From the NCBI RefSeq assembly GCF_036417845.1, contig NC_089979.1, forward strand, positions 123,413,415-123,477,414: a stretch of 64,000 nucleotides of DNA. The letters run 5' to 3'. Both the position numbers and the translations under genes were made by a program. How positions within the stretch are numbered: position 1 is the first letter of the stretch; each line of letters opens with the position of its first letter. The notes under the pieces were generated by a model. That model searched no databases, had not been told where the DNA came from, and worked only from the letters and a program-made list of their open reading frames with translations. Source of the stretch: Apteryx mantelli (Eukaryota; Chordata; Aves; Apterygiformes; Apterygidae). Positions 52,001 through 59,530 of the stretch are shown in pieces.

Positions 52001-52878
52001 ATATGTACTTTATTCAAAAGAAAAATTAAGCTAGAAGAAAATACACACACACACATATATAAAAGCAGGATCATTAGAAACTGAATTTATGGTACTGTTA
52101 TTCCCAGGAGAGAACAGCAGACTGAACGAGAACACACTCACCAAACAAGGGGAGCACGTCATAACTCCTGCTACGCTTTCAGTTCAGAAGGGCTCCGAAT
52201 CCCTACGAGAATTTTTCTTTGGTTTTGAGAATTCAATCTTTAAGAAGAAACCTTTTGCCGAGGCTGCTCCGGCTCTGCATGGGCACCGTGGGATGGAGGA
52301 CAGAGCGGGCACATCAGCAAGCTCTGCAAGTATACGGGAATGCTCTCGGCATCCCAGGGCGGGAGTGAAGGGCACCTGCCGTTAAGGCAGAAGCAGCACA
52401 TTGCTAATGGTTAAAACCAGCTGTCAGAAACCTGGGAGCCATTTACAGTCTTGCAAGAGACCTGCATGACTCAGTCAATTAACCTTCTGCGCTCCTTCCC
52501 TTCCCTGCTCACCCTCTTGCTACACTGCAGGCAAATATACTATATTTCCTTTGTCCTACGTGGCACTGAGAAGCTTTTTGATAGGTACTCACTACTTTAA
52601 GATCCTTTCACTGGAGGTCTTAACAGTGTGTAATAAATCATTACAAGGGGAAGGGAGAATTTCTAGTGCAGAAAGAGGAGAACAGAACATGAGGTGAGGG
52701 GGGCAGGGGAAAAACCAGAAAAAAGAGAAACAGCCAAGTCCAGGATTTGTATTCATTTTAGGGCAAAAAGTAGCATCAGAAATATCCATGTTTTGCTGTA
52801 TCTGACAATACCACCGTCAACTCCCTTCACAAGCAGCTCAGTTCCCATGGTACAATTTCCAGGTACGTTGGACTTGTA

Positions 52879-52911
<33 letters not shown>

Positions 52912-55900
52912 GCTTCCATAATATTTTTTATTGGACCAGCTGGCATAGTTGGAAAAACAAGGCAGTTTTCAGGGATGCAAGCCTAAATTTTTCCAACAAT
53001 ATCACAAGCCTTTGTCCTCAGACCACAACGGCTCCAGCAAAATACCTCTGCGCTCATCGGCACATGAGTCATGCTCCCAGGCACAACAGCTCTCCAAAGC
53101 CAAGCGCCTAGGAAGCTGCACCTGTTCCATTAGAAATAATGGGAGGACTGCGTGTTTCTCTTCACCAACATAGACCCAGGTGACCAAATGCAAAAAAAAA
53201 AAAAAAAAGAAAAAAAAAAAAAGAAAGACTTTTGGGTTGTGTAGGAATTTTTGTAGGTACAAAAAAGAGAGAGATTATTTTCTAGAATTTGGGAGGGGTG
53301 AGGGAGAAGGAATGTCTATTATATTCACTATCCATCCAAGAACAACATTTATGTTTAAGTATGCCTTCAAAGCATTCTTCTCATGAAGAAATAAGGACAT
53401 TTCACACATATTCCACCTTAACTGTGAGGTATTGAGAATTTTTTGCATTTTTGACCTTTTGTAAAATGTCTGTGTTCAATTTGAGAGGCATTTTTGCTTT
53501 CTTATCATGTCGATCCTCACATTGCGCTTAGAGCACATGCCACACAACACTTTTCAAAGCTTCTGTTTTCTTGTGTGTCACCCAAACAATCCTCTCTTCC
53601 CAAGGAAACACCCTGATCTCATCCAGGAAACCCAAGACCTTTAAGGAAACAGAACTTCAAACAATGATACGATCCTCAAGGAAGATGGAAGTCATGTAGA
53701 TGTGCGTATCCACTAGACCAAGGACAGTGTGGGCTAGCGGGGGAATGACTGCATCAAAAAAAAAAAAAAAAAAGGGAGAACCGACACTTTACTTTGGTGA
53801 GAGTTTGGTCTGATCAAGAGTGAAGGAGAATGCCTCGACTTCACTCTGTGTATTTTCATATTCATATGCAGAGAGACAAAGCTACTGGATGAAACGATCG
53901 CCTAGAACAGGATCACCTTTTTCAGTGAGTAATTCAAAACCAGGCATTTTAACCCAAGCTTGTGTACATCTCTTCTAGGCAAAGCACTTTTTCAGCACAT
54001 CAGAAGGTGCCTCAGTGCTGTCAGCTTCACGCAAGCAGAGATGCTTCAGCTGGAGTAAAAACTGAATTATAAAAACAAATAAACAGAACACTCTCTTGTT
54101 CCCGAGAGGAGAAAAAGCCTGGCTACTACTCAGGTGAGGAAAGGGGCTTTATGAAGCTCCCTCGGTGTTTCTGAGGGCTATTCCAAGAATTCTTGGGTGC
54201 AGGAGGAGCATGGTATCTATAAGGCCATGTCACATACACAAAACTCTTAACAGCAGTCAGAGAAAGCATAAGACTAAGAAGAAAATGCTGACTGCCTGAA
54301 GAGCTTTAAAAATAAAGTACAGTTTTTACCTTTGAGCTTTTTCACAGTAGATGCTCCCACTGTATTATTTCTGTTGTTATTAACATTTATATTATTTTGT
54401 TCTTAACTAATTTAAAACCTGAAAGCCTGTCAAAGATTTTTATGCCTCTCAAAAAAAAAAAAAAAGAAAAAAAAGAAAAAAAATTCTATTGAACCAAAAA
54501 GATAGTTTAATAATCTGAGGCTCACTACTCTATCAGAATAAGAGAATCCAACAAAATTTCTTTTCCAATTAAGCCCTTAAAGGTCTTACATTTGAAAAGG
54601 AAAGAAACAGTGATAAAGAGAATTTCAAAAATTGTTCTTTCTTGCCCAGAAATGAGGGTTTGAAACATAATTTTATGTGGTGCCAATAATTCAAATAACC
54701 TCATATCAGGTTTCTAATTCAAGTACATGTCTTATTCTGGGCAGTAGTATATCAAAGAAACGTGACTGTAATAACAATTTACTGAAAATTACACCATCAT
54801 AAGTTTTCACTTGCAGCTATAGCATAACAACCTTCCAAACCTTTTCAAGTTGTGTAGTGTTTGTTTTTGTTATGGACAAATAGCCATCACAAACCTTAAA
54901 ATTACTAGGGCAAGCGTTAAGAGAGATATGGTATCTAGCAACACACTGGTGTGAAGCAACAACCTGAAGGAATCAGTGTAATCATGCTAGAAAGTAAATA
55001 TTTTTATAACTACATCCATAGCAACCAGAAAACTCTCCACTTCTGCAAAGTGATCCATAATGCTTGACTTGAGAAGCTGATTTAAAGCTCTGAGGAGGCA
55101 TCCCTAGCCATCATTTATCTTACCCATAAAAAACCCAGGAAGACAAATACATAGTCTTTCTAGGCCATCATCCTGTACAGAAAAGAAACACTCAAAAGAC
55201 ATCTCTGGAAACTGCTATACTTGCTTCTTTTGAAAACATAAAATCCTCCTTTTTGGCGGGTTATGCTATGGGAACGAGTATCCATCTTTTTCTACAGGAT
55301 ATAGTTTTACTGCAGTGTTAAGTCAGGCAACTGACATCTGAATCAAAGACTTTATGCACCACCACTTACCTCTTATATACTATTCACCAACAGATCTCAA
55401 TGTGCCTTACAAAGGTTTCTACCACTCTTCTTATTTTATGAATGGAAAAATCATTCAGAGAAATTACAGATACGCAGATAAATTAAGTCAGTTGTCAATA
55501 ACCACCCAGACAGCTAAGACCAGTGAATCCAGGTCTCCCGAGGGGCAGGCCACTGCCCTGTGCAACAAGCACGGTTACTTCTGTATGTAGCTAATTTGGA
55601 TTAGCCGCTGTGCACCAAAGCTGTGTTTTATGCCATTCCCAAAGCCTTTCTTGGAAATCCAGCTGCATTTTCTACGGTTCTTTGCACTGAAATAAGCTGA
55701 CCCCTCTACATTTCTTTCCTAGTGAACAGCGGGACACTTGCCTGTCCCCTTGTCATGGAGACAGATGTAAAAGGCAATGGAAATCTGTCAGCACCAGGTA
55801 ATTTAGCCAACGCTTTCGGCTGCCGCCCTGCGTTCATTCATACTAGGTGTGTGCAGTGCTAGACCAAACAGAGCTACAAAAGTTAAGCTGAACCAGGCCT

Positions 55901-57035
55901 GGGCACACAAATCTGTTACTGCTGAATAAGCACAGACAAGCTCATCCCTGATTTATGCTGGCTTTAAGCCCACTACATAAGGATGGATAATACCTGACCT
56001 GTCATAAAACCCATCTTTACAAAGTTAACTCATTCTGAACAAATTGGAACCAGTAGATGGAGTTAATAGCAGACCAGGGTTTGCAGCATTGCAAAGAATC
56101 TCTTACTAGGAGCCGTTTGTTAAAGCTGAATTTACTGTGCCATTAAATCACAGCCTCAGTGCAAAAGTAAGCAGGTTACCAATCCAAGTGGGAATCTACA
56201 CAGCAGTTAACTCATTTTCACAGCACCAAAACTAGGGAGGTAGGGGCAAAATTTGAGCAAGGTCCTCCATTTAAGGGATCAGAAGACTTAATACATGTGG
56301 CAACTTAGTGTTTTTCCATTCTCTTTGCTAGAAAAATTCCACGGGGGTTGCCCTTTACAGCTCCAGTTTCAGAACCAGGACTCACAAACTGTACTCTGCT
56401 TGTTGCGTGTGTGCTGTTGACTGACAGCACCAATAATCAAATATTTATGCAGTCCCACAGTGCTATCAGAACACTTAGCGTTCTTGTTTAAAGTCCCTGG
56501 CTTAGCTTTAACATAGCATCCTAATGAATGTGGAGCTCGGCAGATGAACAGCTGCAACAGTAAAAGATGTTACTAGAAAACAGTCATCTTCCCTGTCCGT
56601 CCTGTGGTTATCTGCAGAGCAGGTCCAGCAGGAGCAAAGGTGTTGCTCTTACCATAGCTGCTGCAGTTCAGAGCCTGGTGTATAAACTGAAAATGATCTA
56701 TCAGATCGTGAACTCCTGACACTGAAATACGGATACACATTTGAGCCCGTCCCATTTACAGATTTGCAACTTCTAGCAGAAGGACAGCACTGACAGCTGA
56801 TGAGGGTCAGTAACACCTTAAACAGCCAAGCTGTGCCAGCAAGTCACAACTTTCAGATGTACAGGATGATCAGAACAGGCAGGAACTGACCGATTTAGTG
56901 CCAGTTTTGATATATGGAGCTGGTGTAAAGCTAGTCATGTTCCGCCAGAGCACATTTCCTCTTGGAAAAGAATGAACATACAAACCTGGTGGTGATGGCT
57001 TGACCAAAATCCAATGCCTTGATAAATAAATAAAT

Positions 57036-57067
<32 letters not shown>

Positions 57068-59173
57068 GTACACACACACAAAGTCAATCATTTCTTTCAG
57101 TAACTAGTTTATTTCAATTAATTCCACCTCAAGGTATTCATTAGTGTATTTTTATTTTGCCTTAAAATCACAGCACAATTACCCCACCTCCTTTAAAGTA
57201 AGTGGGGTTAAGAACACGCAGTATTGCCTCAAAGGCACTATCTAGCAGTGTTTTATTGCTGTATGATCTGCTTTACTGCTTTTACCTTTATATTAAAACT
57301 GTCCTCCCTCCTCTCAGCTACATCATCACAAGCCCATATAAGTTCACCTACATTAGAGACTTCTGTCAGCTCAGCTGAGCTGGCCAGGAGCCGCACATCT
57401 TCACACTGCTGATCCATACAAATACACAAGTGGAAGCCTGTAGTGGTGACATAACTCTGCACTAGTCTGTCATGTAGCTCTGAAGCTGGTAAGTGTTTTC
57501 TCACTGAAGCACTTGTGAAATTCAAAACCAAAACTGGCACTGCCATATCTAGGGACCCACGCACCTCAAAAAGGCAGCAGAAGAATCCCCTTATAATTAT
57601 TTTAGGAGTCATGAATGGCTGATAAAAAACAAAGTCTCCTTAAAAACCATCATCACTGTTTAGAGAGGAAAGCTACTGAAATATCACCACCTGTCACCAC
57701 AAACTATAAAACACGGTTCCAGTCACCAGTAAGCAAGAGCTCGTCCACGTCTAACAGCTATGTAGCTCAGCGTAAGTGCAGCTGATGTAGCATTCAGAGC
57801 CAGGTTGAATATATGACATTCCAACAGGGATTGGGAAAAGCTTTGGGTCTCTCTCTACCACTGCAGCTTGGATTACTGTTCAGATAAAGTACAAGAAAAG
57901 TTAAGAATTTTGTTGCAATTAGTTAACCGAAAAAGAATGGAAAAGAAAGCAGCTTTTCCTTTGAAAACTAATAATTATTCATATATCTAGCATAACACTG
58001 ATATCGAAGCACCCCCTACACCGTACTTAACAACTGAAACATACCTGCTGTGTGAACTACCTGCTAAAGATTGCCAGAATTGCTGTCCACGCTGTCATAC
58101 AGGTTACCCAGTTGCTAACAGCCGCTGGCTTCCCATGCTCACCACCACTCGCCCGCGTATCAGCAGGCATCTCGCCACACACCAGCCTCCTCCCGGCCGC
58201 ACTGCTCCCACCACAGGTCCCATATCGCACCTCAGCCTAAAGCTTTGCTTGATTCCTTTACTTTGAAGCCGACGAATAACACGGTCATTCCACTGCTGTA
58301 GTGAAGCGCAGTGTTTTGAAGCCGTGAAGATTTATCTGTTCAAGTAAGCGATCTTTCCATCGCCAAACTGTCAAACAGGAAACTCAAAAGATCAGTTGGG
58401 GCAATCAAGCTTTCTAAGATCCTTAATTATTAATAGTGTAGATGAGTAGACAAAACAAATGCATTGTTTTTAAGCAGAGATGCTGCATATCTGCCGCTTA
58501 GCACACCGAGAGGTAAGCATTCCCACAGGATAATCCCAGTGCTACAGTGATTTACTACTTAAGGTAAGTAACTAAACCTCACTTTGTCTGACTGCTTATA
58601 TAGTCACTGGCATCCTGTAAAGGAGGTGCAAAAAATAAAACTGTTAGCAAACCCAAACTGTATTAGTTCATATCCTGATCGCACAGGCGTATCTTATCAG
58701 TAAGAGCATAAAGAAATGTTCTTTATCGATCTGCAAAACGAAGATAAGTTGTGTAATTAACCCTCAGGACACCCCGGGGGAACAGCTATCGGTGTGGCAC
58801 CCGCTTCGCCTGCGGGCGAGCCCGGGGCTCCGCAGCCGCCGGCCAGCCCGACAGCCCCTCCCCACGCCGCCCGGCCGCAGAGCGACCCCGCGCCCCCAGC
58901 GGAACTTTCCGCCTCGGAGAAGGGGGGAGGGGGGTGTGAGCGGCGTTTCGGGGGCTCGGCGGACCCCCCCCCCCCCGGGGGACTCACGATCTCGGCCACC
59001 ATGAGGAGCCCGGGCAGGGTGCGCAGGAACTCCCTGTCGTAGGCGAGGGTGCTGGAGCTGCCCGACAGGTTGGCGGTGAAGGAGCTGCTGGTGGTGGTGA
59101 CCGTGTGCGAGCGGGGCCGCGGCGGCAGCGGGTGCTGCAGCGGCGGCGGCTGCTGCTCCCGAGGCGGCTCCAT
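21988..59173 (-). CDS. CMTM8: CMTM8, complete four-exon coding region (genomic span)
   Basis: Coding sequence is join(58988-59173, 29968-30141, 24369-24485, 21988-22071) on the minus strand, giving 62+58+39+27 = 186 residues plus a TAA stop. All junctions are phase 0 with GT donors and AG acceptors. The product is recognised as CKLF-like MARVEL transmembrane protein 8 from long near-identical stretches to the mammalian protein, such as AYDREFLRTLPG, LVWTLIAGTEYF, PAFGWVMFVAVFYWVLTVF and CYAGNTYFSF. It has four predicted helices: about residues 55-73, 83-106, 121-139 and 157-179. Family knowledge: CMTM8 sits at the plasma membrane and in endosomes and promotes EGFR internalisation and signal attenuation; overexpression is linked to apoptosis. 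It is about 13 residues longer than human CMTM8 (173 aa, recalled), all in the N-terminus. Introns are 28,846, 5,482 and 2,297 bp. It lies upstream of its paralog CMTM7 in the same orientation. Confidence 0.95.
22560..22816 (+). mobile_element. CR1 LINE 3' fragment
   Basis: This is a 5'-truncated CR1 retrotransposon tail in sense orientation. Diagnostic phrases in order are GGCCCAGAGAGGTTGTG, TCCATCCTTGGAAA, ACTCAGCTGGACAAGGCCCTGAGCAGCCTG, GGGGGGTTGGACCAGGCAATCT, GGTCCATTGCAGCC and a terminal TTCTATGCTTCT. CR1 is the dominant avian LINE, so this copy is one of the main grounds for calling the genome avian. No coding capacity remains. Confidence 0.88.
23669..23684. repeat. A16 homopolymer
   Basis: A run of 16 A in CMTM8 intron 3, followed shortly by a T9 run. 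Confidence 0.9.
24369..24485 (-). CDS. CMTM8: CMTM8 coding exon 3 (residues 121-159)
   Basis: These 39 codons begin GLCFNGSAF after a CAG acceptor. They encode helix 3 (about residues 121-139) and the loop before helix 4 (SSVTKELNSHNYNSWAASS). The donor is GTGAGT, reading TCA|GTGAGT at 24371-24363. The loop residues TKELNSHNY are where the protein departs most from the human sequence; the flanking LCFNGSAF and NSWAASS are conserved. Both ends are phase 0, so skipping this exon would keep the frame but remove one membrane pass. Confidence 0.94.
24840..24870. repeat. 11-bp tandem repeat
   Basis: About 2.8 copies of ATTATCTATAT lie in CMTM8 intron 2, close to exon 3 on its upstream side. Confidence 0.9.
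25161..25188. repeat. T-rich tract
   Basis: Twenty-six T with two C interruptions, in CMTM8 intron 2; on the sense strand of the gene it is poly(A)-like. Confidence 0.9.
25466..25481. repeat. A16 homopolymer
   Basis: A run of 16 A in CMTM8 intron 2. Confidence 0.9.
29658..29671. repeat. G14 homopolymer
   Basis: Fourteen consecutive G in CMTM8 intron 2, about 300 bp downstream of exon 2. Such runs are prone to sequencing length error. Confidence 0.9.
29968..30141 (-). CDS. CMTM8: CMTM8 coding exon 2 (residues 63-120)
   Basis: These 58 codons start after the acceptor cttttgcag and encode most of helix 1 (VLGLLVWTLIAG), the short first loop (TEYFLYPA) and helix 2 (about residues 83-106), ending at IPQVPWTMV. 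The donor is GTAAAT (29967-29962). A competing GT two codons earlier is less likely, because the family retains Val before the junction. This is the core of the MARVEL domain, the module associated with cholesterol-rich membrane apposition and vesicle trafficking. Conservation with mammals is very high, so the exon is clearly functional rather than pseudogenic. Confidence 0.95.
31333..31365. repeat. (AAAG)n microsatellite
   Basis: An A11 run leads into about five AAAG units in CMTM8 intron 1. Confidence 0.9.
32460..32503 (+). repeat. Perfect 22-bp tandem duplication
   Basis: Two exact adjacent copies of a 22-bp unit starting TGTGAAAATTAAAC. The perfect identity suggests a recent duplication within CMTM8 intron 1. 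Confidence 0.95.
37643..37658. repeat. T16 homopolymer
   Basis: A run of 16 T in CMTM8 intron 1. Confidence 0.9.
38739..38772. repeat. Poly(A) tract with TC interruptions
   Basis: A20, then TC, then A10 and TC, in CMTM8 intron 1, about 450 bp upstream of the old CR1 copy. Confidence 0.9.
39190..39710 (+). mobile_element. Old CR1-family LINE 3' fragment
   Basis: In order it shows GACAGAGGTCTACAGAATGATG, ATTATCAGGCAGAAGGCTCA, CAGAATCCATTGCCACAGGATGTCATGGA, CCTTCTTATGCTCTTCC and GAGACAGACTACTGGCCTAAAGAGACC. These follow the sense 3' region of ancient CR1 elements shared with turtles and crocodilians. The 104-codon frame at 39353-39667 falls inside it and is not a gene. Divergence is high, so the insertion is old. 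Confidence 0.75.
41714..41746 (+). repeat. Direct repeat of a 14-mer, 19 bp apart
   Basis: TTTGAGATTTGAAA occurs twice, at 41714-41727 and 41733-41746, just upstream of the 28-bp duplication. Confidence 0.85.
41780..41835 (+). repeat. 28-bp tandem duplication
   Basis: Two adjacent 28-bp copies starting AAGAATTGCTATGGATG differ by one C/T change (GCCGAA versus GCTGAA), a CpG-decay type substitution. Confidence 0.93.
43711..43965 (-). mobile_element. Old CR1-family LINE 3' fragment, antisense
   Basis: The plus strand reads CAGATTTCATAG, GGAAAGGATCATTTTGG, TCTTTAGAAAGAGATCCTG, CTGATTTAAACATGG, AGAAGGATTCACC, TAATTTGAATTTGTCTAAA and TTTCCAGTCATGCAGTTCC. This is the reverse complement of an ancient CR1 3' end whose consensus runs tcatagattttaaggccaga and gaatttgtctagcttcaact (from memory). 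It lies in CMTM8 intron 1. Confidence 0.78.
49424..49436. repeat. G13 homopolymer
   Basis: Thirteen consecutive G in CMTM8 intron 1; the length may be uncertain in the assembly. Confidence 0.9.
50429..50457. repeat. G-run / C-run pair
   Basis: GGGGCGGGGG is followed within a few bases by CCCC and then C10. The two halves are complementary and could fold back on each other. Confidence 0.75.
50940..50962. repeat. CA repeat with central CACGTG
   Basis: CA dinucleotides flank CACGTGCAC, which gives a near-palindromic centre containing an E-box hexamer. Likely a simple repeat. Confidence 0.85.
52043..52060. repeat. (CA)n(TA)n short microsatellite
   Basis: About seven CA units followed by three AT units in CMTM8 intron 1. 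Confidence 0.85.
52881..52912. repeat. A9 then (TA)11 microsatellite
   Basis: A poly(A) run continues into an uninterrupted AT dinucleotide repeat, directly beside the old repeat relic at 52915-52985. Confidence 0.92.
52915..52985 (-). repeat. Second copy of the old amniote repeat, antisense
   Basis: The reverse complement reads GGCTTGCATCCCTGAAAAC, TTTTTCCAACTATGCCAGC and TGGTCCAATAAAAAATATTA. The last part is the same core as in the relic at 18580-18645, and here the TTGGTCC-like part is kept. The family name was not established. Confidence 0.5.
53192..53228. repeat. Poly(A) tract
   Basis: A17, G, A13 and GAAAG in CMTM8 intron 1. Confidence 0.9.
53756..53773. repeat. A18 homopolymer
   Basis: A run of 18 A in CMTM8 intron 1. 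Confidence 0.9.
54451..54483. repeat. Poly(A) tract with G interruptions
   Basis: A15, then two GAAAA-type units and A8, in CMTM8 intron 1. Confidence 0.9.
55385..55580 (-). repeat. MIR-like SINE relic, antisense
   Basis: The plus strand shows ATCTCAATGTGCCTTACAAAGG, TTATTTTATGAATGGAAAAATCATTCAGAGAAATTA, AAGTCAGTTGTCAATAACCACCCAGACAGCTAAG and ATCCAGGTCTCC. This is the order of reverse-complemented MIR (cttacaaagg, attttacaga, gaaactgaggcacagag, caaggtcaccagc, acccaggtctcc). Highly diverged; the copy predates birds. Confidence 0.62.
57036..57081. repeat. (CA)n microsatellite with ATATGT interruption
   Basis: About 13 CA units, CATATATGTA, then five more CA units, in CMTM8 intron 1. Confidence 0.93.
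58964..58981 (-). repeat. C13-G5 run at the start of CMTM8 intron 1
   Basis: On the sense strand CCCCC and then G13 begin a few bases after the GTGAGT donor. The G13 run is prone to length error and to G-quadruplex formation. Confidence 0.9.
58988..59173 (-). CDS. CMTM8: CMTM8 coding exon 1 (residues 1-62)
   Basis: The exon encodes the cytoplasmic N-terminus and the start of helix 1. The start ATG at 59173-59171 was chosen by homology and context: it has G at -3 and G at +4, a strong Kozak setting. The frame stays open further upstream only because the CpG island lacks stop codons. Residues 3-20 form a Pro/Gln-rich segment (PPREQQPPPLQHPLPPRP) with no counterpart in my recollection of the human protein. 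It is followed by the conserved RSHTVTTT motif, a Ser/Thr-rich stretch, and AYDREFLRTLPGLLMVAEI. The exon ends at GAG ATC followed by the donor GTGAGT (58987-58982). The boundary motif VAEI matches VAQM at the same place in CMTM7 exon 1. Confidence 0.93.
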
Positions 59174-59248
59174 CGCGGGCAGCGCCGAAGCCGGCGGCGC
59201 CGTCGCAGCCCGGCGCGGGGCGGGAAGGGAAGGGCGGGAAGGGCCGCG

Positions 59249-59274
59249 CCGCCCCCGCCCCCGCCCCCGCCCGG
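59249..59274 (-). promoter_or_regulatory. GC-box array upstream of CMTM8 ATG
   Basis: On the minus strand, three runs of five G and one run of three G are each separated by a single C, forming overlapping GGGGCGGGG Sp/KLF-type boxes. The same sequence meets the pattern for an intramolecular G-quadruplex. It lies in the 5' UTR or core promoter of CMTM8. Confidence 0.6.
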
Positions 59275-59530
59275 CCTGAGGCGGCGGAGCGGGCGGCCCC
59301 TCGCGGGACGAGGCTCCCGAACCGGCCCGAACCGCCCCCGCGGCCGGCGCACGCGAGGTGTTTCCACATGTCCGGTGGCTGTTGTCCCCCAAGCGTCTCC
59401 TGCCGGCTGCCGCTGGGGGCCGCGGGAAGGGGTTCGCGGGATTGCCCCTCAGCCAGGGGCCGCGGAGGGAGGAGGACGAGGGCAGAGGTTCTCCCAGAAA
59501 CGTGGGGAACGCGAGCTGCCGAGAGGAAAT

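Larger units (their letters stand above)
30142..58987 (-). other. CMTM8: CMTM8 intron 1 (28.8 kb)
   Basis: The intron begins GTGAGT and ends tttgcag. It holds two old CR1 copies (39190-39710 plus; 43711-43965 minus), a MIR-like SINE (55385-55580 minus), an old amniote repeat relic (52915-52985 minus), several microsatellites and homopolymers, short tandem duplications at 32460-32503 and 41780-41835, and a CpG-enriched block at about 39.73-40.64 kb. I saw no exon of another gene on either strand. Frames of 100-170 codons here have no recognisable domains. Confidence 0.88.
58785..59530 (-). promoter_or_regulatory. CMTM8 CpG-island promoter
   Basis: GC and CpG density rise abruptly at about 58785 and fall at about 59530, bracketing exon 1. 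No TATA box was seen at a convincing distance; a GC-box array lies about 75-100 nt upstream of the ATG. This is the usual architecture of a broadly expressed TATA-less promoter. The transcription start is not resolved and probably lies within about 59200-59400. Confidence 0.8.
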
